Shown here: piece after piece, positions 1 through 5,861 of the stretch
Layout of the letters: every line of letters starts with the position of its first letter
Numbering within the stretch: position 1 is the stretch's first letter
Source: CAYLSO01 sp964386525
GTDB taxonomy: Bacteria > Eisenbacteria > RBG-16-71-46 > DASYSL01
NCBI GenBank assembly: GCA_964386525.1
Contig: CAYLSO010000248.1
Span: forward strand, 1-8,231
Direction of reading: 5' to 3'
DNA: 8,231 nt
Program-made: the position numbers and the translations under genes
Notes under the pieces: generated by a model
Database searches by the model: none
What the model was told of the DNA's origin: nothing
The model's input: the letters and a program-made list of their open reading frames with translations, nothing else

Positions 1-17
1 TCTTCCGCTCCAGTTGA

Positions 18-46
18 GGGCCGGTCCCGCGCGGATCGGCCCTTTT
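18..46 (+). terminator. Rho-independent terminator of an upstream plus-strand gene
   Basis: Bases 18-27 pair with 33-42 to form a 10-bp GC-rich stem with one G-T wobble (24/36) around a 5-base loop (28-32). The stem is followed directly by TTTT (43-46), the classic intrinsic terminator layout for the plus strand. A TGA at 15-17 lies immediately before the stem in a frame open from base 3, so the upstream gene may end there with only its last few codons in the window. That gene cannot be identified. The run of four T is short, but the stem is strong. Confidence 0.7.
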
Positions 47-120
47 CGCTGGCCGGCCGCTCGCGCCGCGGCGCGGAGGACGCGTCGGGCGCGGCGGCGG
101 CCGGTTCCGGCGGTGGCGCC

Positions 121-127
121 GGAGGAG
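121..127 (+). promoter_or_regulatory. Shine-Dalgarno site that fixes a TTG start
   Basis: GGAGGAG lies 7 bases upstream of the TTG at 135. The reading frame is open back to the TGA at 15-17 but has no ATG, GTG or TTG before 135. The site therefore supports TTG as the real start of the methyltransferase. Confidence 0.75.
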
Positions 128-134
128 AGCCGAC

Positions 135-809
135 TTGCAGACCCCCGCCGAGGTCAAGCTCATCGAGACGCTCGCCGCGCGGCTCGCGCCCGGGGGCGGC
201 GAGCCGCCGGTGCTGCTCAGCGCCGGGGCCGGCGCCAGCACGGTCATCGAGGACGAGCTGGCGCGGCGCGGCTGCCGCTTCGTCAGCGACCGCGTGGACC
301 TCATCGACGCCGCCGTCGCGCGGCCCTACGTGCGCGCCGTCTACCGCTGCTCGGTCGAGGCCATGACCCCGGTGGCGGCGGCGGCCTACGACCTCGGCTT
401 CTCGAACTACCTGCTGGAGCACGTGCGCGACATCGAAGCGGCGGCCGCCGAGATGCACCGGGTGCTCAGGCCCGGCGGCTGCTTCGTCGCCAGCGTTCCC
501 AATCCCACGGCCCCGGAATTCGTGCTGGCGAGGTGGACGCCCCTGTGGTTCCACCGCCTGCTCCTCGCCCGGCCGGTGGGGGAGAAGCACTACTCGTTCC
601 GCAGCATCCCGCACCTGCGCGCGATCTTCGAGCGGGCGGGGTTCCGGGTGCGCGACGTCTGGCACTATTCGAGCACCGAAGACTATCTGCAAGGCGTTCC
701 CGGGCTGCGTGCCGTCGCGCGCGCCTACGACCGCGCCCTGATGGGGCTCGGAGCGCAGCGCCTCATGGGCAACGTCTGCCTGGTCTTCGAAAAGCCGCCG
801 ACCGCCTAG
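135..809 (+). CDS. Class I SAM-dependent methyltransferase (Methyltransf_11-like)
   Basis: The 224-residue product has the order of a small Rossmann-fold methyltransferase. A glycine-rich loop VLLSAGAGAS (26-35) should contact S-adenosylmethionine. An acidic strand end, DRVDLID (52-58), comes next. FSNYLLEHVRD (89-99) is the usual motif after strand 4, and HRVLRPGG (108-115) is the typical motif before strand 5, followed by SVPNP. The C-terminal part (about 140-190), with the IFERAGFRV segment, is the usual end of these enzymes and often helps select substrate. The acidic residue normally opening motif I is replaced by Ser29, a mild departure. The acceptor substrate cannot be told from sequence; no sugar, lipid or quinone pathway gene is adjacent. 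The gene follows a terminator, so its own promoter should lie in 47-120, but no convincing -35/-10 pair is visible there. It converges with the ATPase gene, with 19 bases between stops. Confidence 0.87.
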   Translation: MQTPAEVKLIETLAARLAPGGGEPPVLLSAGAGASTVIEDELARRGCRFVSDRVDLIDAAVARPYVRAVYRCSVEAMTPVAAAAYDLGFSNYLLEHVRDIEAAAAEMHRVLRPGGCFVASVPNPTAPEFVLARWTPLWFHRLLLARPVGEKHYSFRSIPHLRAIFERAGFRVRDVWHYSSTEDYLQGVPGLRAVARAYDRALMGLGAQRLMGNVCLVFEKPPTA

Positions 810-828
810 GCGCGGCCCGGCGGCCGTC

Positions 829-3327
829 TCACGCGTCGAACGCCGCCGCCGCCGCGCCGTCCGGCGGCACCCGCCACGGCGTCCAGACCAACGCCACCCG
901 GCTGACCGCGATGTCGGCCTTCTTGGGCCGCACCGGCACCTTCTCGATCGCCAGCTGCGACGCGTCGGCCCCGGCCTGCAGGCTCGCGGTCTCCGCCTGG
1001 AACTCGCTCTCCAGGGCGGCGAGCTGCTGGCGCACCGATGCGACGCTCTCCTTGGCCTGCGCGATGTCCTGCACCTCGCGTCCGGCACGGCCTACGCCGC
1101 GCGCCGCGGTCGTCGCGCGGCCGAGCGTGCTGGCGCTCACCGTCTTGCGCCCGAGGAAGGCGCCCAGCACCGTGGCGCCCACGGAGATCGCCGTCTGCAG
1201 CGTCTGCTGGCCGAGCTGCGCCTGCTCGCGGCCGACGCGCGCCTCGGCCTGCCGCAGCCGCTCCTGGAGCGCCGCCAGCTTGGGCGCGTAGCGCTCGCGC
1301 AGCTTGGCGGCCTGCTGGTCGCGGTTCTCGCGCGCCGCCAGGGTCAGGCGGGCGCGGAAATCCCCCTCGAGCTCGCCCGGCCGGGAGACCGCCTTGAGCG
1401 CGGCGCACGCGAACAGCTCGAGAGAGCGCGTGCGGTACAGAGAGTCGGCGAGGGCTTTGGACCAGGCGGCGTACTGGCGGGTCTGTGCGGCCCCCGCGGG
1501 CAGCGCCGCGAAAGCGGCGGCGGCGGCCGGCTCGGCGTCGAGGTCGGGCCCGGCGTCGCCGGCGGCCAGGACCGCGGCGCTCTCCCAGGGCTCGGGCGGC
1601 GGCGCGTCCCCCAGCGGCGCCAGCAGGTGCACCGTCTCCCAGTGGTCCACGCCGGTCTTCGCCTGGGCGAAGTGGACGCGCGCCGTGCCGAGGAGCGCCG
1701 GGCGGTACTCGAAGCGCTCGCCGGGCGCGAGCCCGCCGCGCCGGGCGAGGAAGACCTGGGGGATGTCGGCGGGTAGCACGGGCCGCGCGACGGGGGCGAC
1801 CGCGGCGGCGGGGGCCGGGGCCGGCGCGGGGGCCGCCGCAGCCGGAGCAGCAGCCGTCGGCGCGGCCGCTGGGGCCGCCGGCGTGGGCCCCGCTGCCGCA
1901 GAAGCCGCTGCCGCCTTCCGCCCGGCCATCAGCGTCTGGATCTGCGAGCGCGTCAGCGGCCCACGCAGGTAGGACAGCGCCCAGCGCGTCTCGAACAGCG
2001 CCGGCTCGTCCTCGTGCACGTTGTTCATCAGGAAGACGCGGTTCTTGAGCCCCGCGAGCGTGGCCTCGATCTTCCGCCGGTCGAAACTCGCCCCGGCGGT
2101 GGCCGACGCCCCCTCGAGCCCCTCCAGCACGCGCGCCTTGTCGCGCTCGGTCTGCAGGCGGCCGAGGAACCAGGTGCCCGCGTTCGACAGGCCCTTGTAG
2201 TCGAGGTCGACGGGGTTCTGCGTCGCCAGCACCACGCCCAGCCCGAAGGCGCGCGCCTGCTTCATGAGCGTCAGCATCGGCGTCTTCGACGGCGGGTTGG
2301 CGACGGGCGGGAAGTAGCCGAACACCTCGTCCATGTAGAGCAGGGCACGCAGCGAGGTCGTGCCCGGCTGGGCGCGCATCCACGCCACCACCTCGTTGAG
2401 CAGCAGGGTGACGAAGAACATGCGCTCGGTGTCCGACAGGTGCGCGATGGAGAGGACGGACAGGCGCGGCTTGCCCTCGGCGGTCCACAGCAGCCGCTGC
2501 ACGTCCAGCGGCTCGCCCTCCAGCCAGGCGGCGAAGCCGGGCGAGGCGAGCAGGTTGTTGAGGCTCATCGCCAGCTCGGCGCGCTCCTTGGGCGGATAGA
2601 AGGAATCGGTGTCCACCACGCCGACGCGCGCCACCGGCGGCGTCTGGATCTGCTGGATGAGCGTGCCGAGGTCGAGGGCGCGGCCCTCGCGCCAGGCGCG
2701 GTCGAGCAGCAGCGACAGCAGGATGTGCTCGCGGCCGCGCAGCGGGTCGGCCTCGATCTTGAGCAGGGCCAAGAGCCCCGACGCCACGCCGCTCACGCGC
2801 TCGCGGAAGGCGTCGGCGTCCTGCACCAGGGCCGCCGACGGCGCCGACAGGGAGCGCAGCACCGAGAGCGGCAGCCCGGCGCTCGCCCCCGGCGTATAGA
2901 TGGCCACGTCGGCGGCGGCGCGGAAGCGCGCGATGCGCTCGCCGCTCTCGCCCCACTCGGCCAGTCCCTTGCGCCATCTCTCCGCCACCTGCGCGGCGAA
3001 CTCGTCGGGCGCTGCGCCGGCGCGGGCCGCCTCGTTCTCGTCGATCCACGGCCGGAAATCGGCGGGGCGCAGCTCCGGGAAGGTCAGCAGCAGGTTCCCC
3101 AGATCGCCCTTGGGATCGATGGCGATCGCCGGCACGCCGTCGATGGCCGCCTCCTCGAGCAGCGAGAGGCACAATCCGGTCTTGCCGCTGCCGGTCATGC
3201 CGACGCACACGGCGTGCGTGGTCAGGTCCTTGGCGTCGTAGAGCAGGAGATCCTCGCGCCGCGCGCCCTTCTCCAGATCGTAGAGGCGTCCGAGGTAGAA
3301 CGTGCCCAGCTTCTCGAAGTCGGCCAT
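829..3327 (-). CDS. HerA/VirB4-like P-loop ATPase with Ala/Pro linker and coiled-coil C-terminal half
   Basis: The 832-residue protein has an N-terminal P-loop ATPase of the HerA/FtsK/VirB4 class (DUF87/DUF853-like). Walker A is GMTGSGKT (43-50), followed by AIDPKGD, typical of this class. Walker B is LLYMDE (about 329-334), and LATQNP (367-372) is the sensor-like motif. LGRLQTERDKARVL further on resembles the arginine-rich region of these hexameric motors. The N-terminus is short and has no HAS-barrel, and no nurA lies nearby, so it is not canonical HerA. Residues about 470-525 are an Ala/Pro-rich, probably disordered linker. The C-terminal third has a likely coiled coil (about 672-705), a small glycine-rich hydrophobic stretch (about 711-724) and a second coiled coil (about 750-785). 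Its substrate (DNA or protein) and partners are unknown. The ATG follows AAGGAG (3338-3343) at 10 bases, 21 bases after the yfiT-like stop. ATP hydrolysis by a ring-forming motor is inferred from family knowledge. Confidence 0.87.
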   Translation of the reverse strand: MADFEKLGTFYLGRLYDLEKGARREDLLLYDAKDLTTHAVCVGMTGSGKTGLCLSLLEEAAIDGVPAIAIDPKGDLGNLLLTFPELRPADFRPWIDENEAARAGAAPDEFAAQVAERWRKGLAEWGESGERIARFRAAADVAIYTPGASAGLPLSVLRSLSAPSAALVQDADAFRERVSGVASGLLALLKIEADPLRGREHILLSLLLDRAWREGRALDLGTLIQQIQTPPVARVGVVDTDSFYPPKERAELAMSLNNLLASPGFAAWLEGEPLDVQRLLWTAEGKPRLSVLSIAHLSDTERMFFVTLLLNEVVAWMRAQPGTTSLRALLYMDEVFGYFPPVANPPSKTPMLTLMKQARAFGLGVVLATQNPVDLDYKGLSNAGTWFLGRLQTERDKARVLEGLEGASATAGASFDRRKIEATLAGLKNRVFLMNNVHEDEPALFETRWALSYLRGPLTRSQIQTLMAGRKAAAASAAAGPTPAAPAAAPTAAAPAAAAPAPAPAPAAAVAPVARPVLPADIPQVFLARRGGLAPGERFEYRPALLGTARVHFAQAKTGVDHWETVHLLAPLGDAPPPEPWESAAVLAAGDAGPDLDAEPAAAAAFAALPAGAAQTRQYAAWSKALADSLYRTRSLELFACAALKAVSRPGELEGDFRARLTLAARENRDQQAAKLRERYAPKLAALQERLRQAEARVGREQAQLGQQTLQTAISVGATVLGAFLGRKTVSASTLGRATTAARGVGRAGREVQDIAQAKESVASVRQQLAALESEFQAETASLQAGADASQLAIEKVPVRPKKADIAVSRVALVWTPWRVPPDGAAAAAFDA

Positions 3328-3348
3328 GTCGGGAGTGCTCCTTCGCCT

Positions 3349-3882
3349 CTAGCGCCAGCCCATCCGCTGGCGCAGGCCCAGGACATGTGCGGTGTGGTGC
3401 CGTCCGTGCCAGTCGTAATGGGCGGCCTGCGTGTCCAGGCGCACCAAGCGCCCCCGCTCGGGGTGGCGGAAGGTGCGCGCCAGCTCCGCCGGGCCGAGCC
3501 CGCGCAGCAGGGCCACCCAGCGCGCGTGCACGCCGTCGAGGATGCCCAGAGAGGCCGCCACCGGGAGGCGGGAGTCGGCGAGCTCCGCCCAGAGCGCCTC
3601 GAGGTAGGGCTTGACGGTCGGCGTCTCCTCGGTGAGCGCCAGCTTGATGCGCGCGTAGCCGTTCAGGTGGCTGTCGGCGAGGTGATGGACGATCTGGCGC
3701 GGGCACCAGCCGCCGGGGCGGTAGGGCGTGTCGAGCTGCTCGTCGCTCAGCCCGCGCACCGAGTCGCGCAAACGGTCGGGCAGCGCCGCCAAGCCGGCGA
3801 TCGCGCCGGCGAGATCCTCGGCCGTGACCGGGCGATCGAGATCGAAGGGCCCGATGGGGTAGCGCAGGGCCTCTTCGCTCAT
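3349..3882 (-). CDS. yfiT: YfiT-type DinB-fold metal-dependent protein (putative thiol transferase or hydrolase)
   Basis: The 177-residue product resembles Bacillus subtilis YfiT over its full length. Shared stretches include LDTPYRPGGW (50-59), RQIVHHLADSH (62-72), LALTEETPTVKPY and the C-terminal WHGRHHTAH and RMGW. The three metal-binding histidines of YfiT map to His67, His159 and His163, so the site looks intact. The fold is a four-helix DinB bundle. Family members are called metal-dependent hydrolases or bacillithiol S-transferases (BstA); whether this organism makes bacillithiol is unknown, so the thiol is open. No signal peptide is seen and it should be cytoplasmic. The start overlaps the stop of the upstream gene as ATGA (3879-3882), and GGAGG (3890-3894) sits 7 bases before it, indicating translational coupling. 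With sodN upstream, a role in stress or detoxification is a reasonable inference. Confidence 0.88.
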   Translation of the reverse strand: MSEEALRYPIGPFDLDRPVTAEDLAGAIAGLAALPDRLRDSVRGLSDEQLDTPYRPGGWCPRQIVHHLADSHLNGYARIKLALTEETPTVKPYLEALWAELADSRLPVAASLGILDGVHARWVALLRGLGPAELARTFRHPERGRLVRLDTQAAHYDWHGRHHTAHVLGLRQRMGWR

Positions 3883-4787
3883 GGCTTGGCCTCCGGCTCG
3901 GGGGCGGGGCTGAGCAGATCGAGGACCACGGCCCACGCGCCGTTGGCCCGCCGCTTCCAGATGCGGGCGTAGTAGCCGCGCTCGCCGGCGGCCACCCCGG
4001 CCAGGCCGCCCGGGGAGCGGTAGCTGCCGTACGTGTAGCCGAGGTCGCAGGCCCGCGCGACGGTCCCGCCGATCGGCTCCCAGCTGAGCCGGCCCGCCTG
4101 CGCCTGCAGCACCGGCCGCGCCGCCGGCAAGCCGACCAGGGGCGAACTTCCCTCGCGGTAGAGGCGCAGCTCGCGCGCCGCGAAGGCCTCGTAGGCCGGA
4201 GCCACGCCCTTGGCGGCCACGGCCGCGGAGAAATCGCGGTCCGCCTGCAGCAGCACGACGCGTTCGGAGTCGGGGTCGGCCGCCGGCCGCAGGACGGTCG
4301 CGCCGCCGGCGGCCCCGGGCTTGTAGGGGCGCGGCTTGGCTTTCGGGCGGGCGTGCGTGATGCCCACGTCGAGCGCGGCCTTCCAGGCGCCGTCCGGCTG
4401 TTTGCGCCACAGGGTGACGTAGTGGCCGAAGGCCGTGGGCCTGTCCGTCCGCCCCTTCGGCCGCAGCTCCCACGGGCCGGTCGTGTAGCCGAGGTCGCCG
4501 GTGCGGGAGACGTCGGCGAAGACCGGCTCCCAGCCGAGCAGCGCCTTGGAGGCGGGCCGCGCGGCCCACGACTCCTTGCCGTTCACCGGCCCGGGCCGGA
4601 AGAGCACGCCGTCGTCGGCGAGATAGGCGAGGAAGCCGTCGCGCACGCCGCGCGCCGCGACCGCCTTGGCGAAGGCGTGTTCCACCTCGACCAGCGAGCG
4701 CAGCTCGGCAGTGGGATCGAGCTTCTGCGCGTTGTTGACCGGCCCGGTGGTCACGGCCGCCGCGAGGATGGCAATCGGGAGCAGCAT
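3879..4787 (-). CDS. Probable secreted protein with two tandem DUF4440/SnoaL-like domains
   Basis: The 302-residue product begins with a short hydrophobic stretch (LLPIAILAAAV), a likely export signal with unclear cleavage site. Two related domains of the NTF2-like DUF4440/SnoaL superfamily follow, at about 30-145 and 176-292. WEP occurs at 86-88 and 236-238, DLGYT at 98-102 and 248-252, and D/NGAW at 132-135 and 282-285, each pair exactly 150 residues apart. The N-terminal helices (FAKAVAARGV and FSAAVAAKGV) are offset by 147. No catalytic set is recognisable, so function is unknown; the family holds enzymes and ligand-binding proteins. I chose the ATG at 4787 because AAAGG lies 7 bases before it. 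A GTG at 4802 would add five residues including a lysine, but has no ribosome site. It starts 59 bases after sodX and its stop overlaps the next start by ATGA. Confidence 0.78.
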   Translation of the reverse strand: MLLPIAILAAAVTTGPVNNAQKLDPTAELRSLVEVEHAFAKAVAARGVRDGFLAYLADDGVLFRPGPVNGKESWAARPASKALLGWEPVFADVSRTGDLGYTTGPWELRPKGRTDRPTAFGHYVTLWRKQPDGAWKAALDVGITHARPKAKPRPYKPGAAGGATVLRPAADPDSERVVLLQADRDFSAAVAAKGVAPAYEAFAARELRLYREGSSPLVGLPAARPVLQAQAGRLSWEPIGGTVARACDLGYTYGSYRSPGGLAGVAAGERGYYARIWKRRANGAWAVVLDLLSPAPEPEAKP

Positions 4788-4846
4788 GGAGTCGCCTTTC
4801 ACGGCGTGGCGGTGGTCTGCCGCACGGGGACGGAGCGCCCTGCGGC

Positions 4847-5200
4847 TCAGCCCAACCTGAGGACCACGCGCCCCAGCACCAGCTCGCCGGGGAGCGCGCC
4901 GAAGCCGCGGCTGTCGGTGCTGGCATCCGGGTTGTCGCCGGCCAGCTCGCAGCCGCCGTCGGCGGCCACGCTCGCCACGCGCTTCACCAGGCGCACGTCG
5001 CGCCGGTAGGGGTGGCGCGCCAGCACGACTTCGCCCGGCCGCGGCCGCACGCGCCGGTAGGCGCCGAGGTCCACCAGGATCTGGTCGCCCGGGGCGAGCG
5101 CCGGGGACATGCTGTCCCCGTGCACGCGGAAGCGCGCGCGCCGCCCCACGGCCCAGAGGGCCAGCTCGGGCAAAGCCCGGGCTACGAAGCCGTGTACCAC
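4847..5200 (-). CDS. sodX: Nickel superoxide dismutase maturation protease SodX (S26 signal-peptidase family)
   Basis: The 117-residue product is a minimal S26-type Ser/Lys peptidase. The nucleophile box RVHGDSMSPALAPGD spans 25-39 with catalytic Ser30. The general-base lysine is in RLVKRV (Lys73). The conserved box GDNPDASTDSRGFG (88-101) is typical of S26 peptidases. In NiSOD operons this protein is thought to remove the leader of SodN so that the new N-terminal histidine can ligate nickel. No clear membrane anchor is present; residues 5-19 are only weakly hydrophobic, suggesting action in the cytoplasm. No ATG is available. The GTG at 5200 is preferred because it leaves a normal N-terminal segment before the Ser box. 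It overlaps the end of sodN by 19 bases, so translation is probably coupled. The ribosome site (GAGG) is close and weak, so a later start remains possible. Confidence 0.9.
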   Translation of the reverse strand: MVHGFVARALPELALWAVGRRARFRVHGDSMSPALAPGDQILVDLGAYRRVRPRPGEVVLARHPYRRDVRLVKRVASVAADGGCELAGDNPDASTDSRGFGALPGELVLGRVVLRLG

Positions 5201-5652
5201 GCCACCTCGCGCTGCTTGGTCTTCCAGAAGATCCCGTGGATCTCCTTGATCGCCTCCATCAGCGCCAGCGCCTTCTCCTCGCTCACTTCCACCTTGACGG
5301 CGGAGCACAACTTGGCGGCCTTCCAGAAGGTCTCGTGCAGGTGGGGGGCGCCGGCCAGATGCTCGGGCTTGAAGTAGTCCGTCCACAGCACGAGCAGCTC
5401 CGTCTTGGCGAGGTGCGCCTGCTCCTCCTTGATGGCGATGAAGCGGGCCAGCGTATTCTGGTAGGCGAGGTGGGCCTTCTCGTCGTCGTGCGACGGGTGC
5501 TTGAGGGCGAGGATCTTGCGGGTCATCGAGAGCACGGCCTCGGCGGCGACACGCGCCGAGGCCGGGTCGTACACGCCGCACGGGCCGTCGCAGTGGGCTT
5601 GCGCTGCCGGCGCCGGGAAGCGCTCGTTCAGGAACGCGCTCAGGATCTTCAT
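5182..5652 (-). CDS. sodN: Nickel-containing superoxide dismutase (SodN)
   Basis: This enzyme converts superoxide to oxygen and hydrogen peroxide using one nickel ion per subunit, normally as a hexamer of four-helix bundles. The 156-residue precursor has a 19-residue leader ending in AQA, then the nickel hook HCDGPCGVYDP (20-30). By family knowledge His1, Cys2 and Cys6 of the mature protein (His20, Cys21, Cys25) bind nickel, and Tyr9 (Tyr28) gates the site. LLVLWTDYFKPEHL and the C-terminal IFWKTK are also characteristic. The mature chain is about 137 residues, longer than the 117 of Streptomyces. Aligned by eye to that enzyme, Glu17 is Ala and Arg47 is Gln; the sequence looks closer to the cyanobacterial or marine-bacterial type. 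The ATG at 5652 follows a near-perfect AAGGAGGT at 8 bases. sodX follows with a 19-base overlap. A nickel uptake gene is not in the window. Confidence 0.97.
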   Translation of the reverse strand: MKILSAFLNERFPAPAAQAHCDGPCGVYDPASARVAAEAVLSMTRKILALKHPSHDDEKAHLAYQNTLARFIAIKEEQAHLAKTELLVLWTDYFKPEHLAGAPHLHETFWKAAKLCSAVKVEVSEEKALALMEAIKEIHGIFWKTKQREVAWYTAS

Positions 5653-5660
5653 CGGGTTTG

Positions 5661-5668
5661 ACCTCCTT
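5661..5668 (-). promoter_or_regulatory. Strong Shine-Dalgarno site of sodN
   Basis: On the minus strand these bases read AAGGAGGT, 8 bases before the sodN ATG. It is the strongest ribosome site in the window. It rules against the longer in-frame start at 5751, and suggests high translation of sodN relative to its neighbours. Confidence 0.88.
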
Positions 5669-5691
5669 GCGTGGCGGCCGGGGACCGGGCG

Positions 5692-5708
5692 GCAGGCGAG
5701 GCGCCTGC
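5692..5708 (-). promoter_or_regulatory. Hairpin in the sodN 5' leader
   Basis: Bases 5692-5698 (GCAGGCG) and 5702-5708 (CGCCTGC) form a perfect 7-bp inverted repeat with a 3-base loop. It lies 23 bases upstream of the sodN ribosome site. CCGG at 5685-5688 and 5711-5714 could extend it after internal mismatches. No T-run follows in either direction, so it is not a standard terminator. It could stabilise the sodN message or be a relic of attenuation. Chance is possible at this GC content. Confidence 0.4.
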
Positions 5709-5723
5709 AGCCGGCGGGATGAG

Positions 5724-5739
5724 GTACGCGATCGAATAC
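5724..5739 (-). promoter_or_regulatory. Imperfect palindrome upstream of sodN, possible operator/promoter
   Basis: GTACGCGATCGAATAC is a 16-base imperfect palindrome: GTA and TAC arms flank a perfect CGATCG core, with 12 of 16 bases symmetric. It lies 71 bases upstream of the sodN ATG in a relatively AT-richer patch of the 209-base intergenic region. On the minus strand TATTCG (5738-5733) could act as a -10 box, but the matching -35 is poor (ATGCGA, three of six consensus bases, 17-base spacing). No known Nur or Fur box is recognisable. This is a weak candidate. Confidence 0.25.
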
Positions 5740-5861
5740 GGCGCCGCCCATGATGTCGCATCCTGCGCCGGGTGTCGAGAGCCGCAGGGGCAAGTCGGGG
5801 TCAAGCGGGGGAGCGCGCCGCGCGGGGTTCGAAGGCCGCGAGGGCGCCGCCGGGGCCGGCC

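Noticed and set aside
813..826. A 5-bp GC hairpin between the convergent stops, as a bidirectional terminator.
   Set aside because: The stem is short, there is no T-run on either strand, and such hairpins are frequent by chance at this GC content.
14..1291. A 425-codon plus-strand open frame from the left edge.
   Set aside because: It overlaps the methyltransferase in another frame and runs antisense into the ATPase gene. Its product is Arg/Ala-rich without domain signals, and it would start inside a terminator stem region.
829..3327. Calling the ATPase HerA, or part of a HerA-NurA or HerA-based defence system.
   Set aside because: There is no HAS-barrel, no NurA, and no Sir2, nuclease or other effector gene next to it. 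Only the motor class can be supported.
2014..3972. A 652-codon open frame on the plus strand opposite the ATPase and YfiT-like genes.
   Set aside because: It has low-complexity, Arg/Gly/Ala/His-rich composition and no recognisable motif. It is the antisense shadow of a gene with clear Walker motifs in very GC-rich DNA.
3879..4802. GTG at 4802 as the start of the DUF4440-repeat gene.
   Set aside because: No ribosome site precedes it, while AAAGG sits 7 bases before the ATG at 4787. The lysine it would add to the signal peptide keeps it as an alternative.
4819..4846. Inverted repeat GCCGCA/TGCGGC after sodX as a terminator.
   Set aside because: The loop is 16 bases and there is no T-run. It is too weak to argue that the operon ends after sodX.
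5182..5751. A longer sodN starting at the in-frame ATG at 5751, adding 33 residues.
   Set aside because: The added residues are Arg/Cys/Pro-rich and unlike NiSOD leaders. The ATG at 5652 has a near-perfect ribosome site at ideal distance and gives a normal-length leader.
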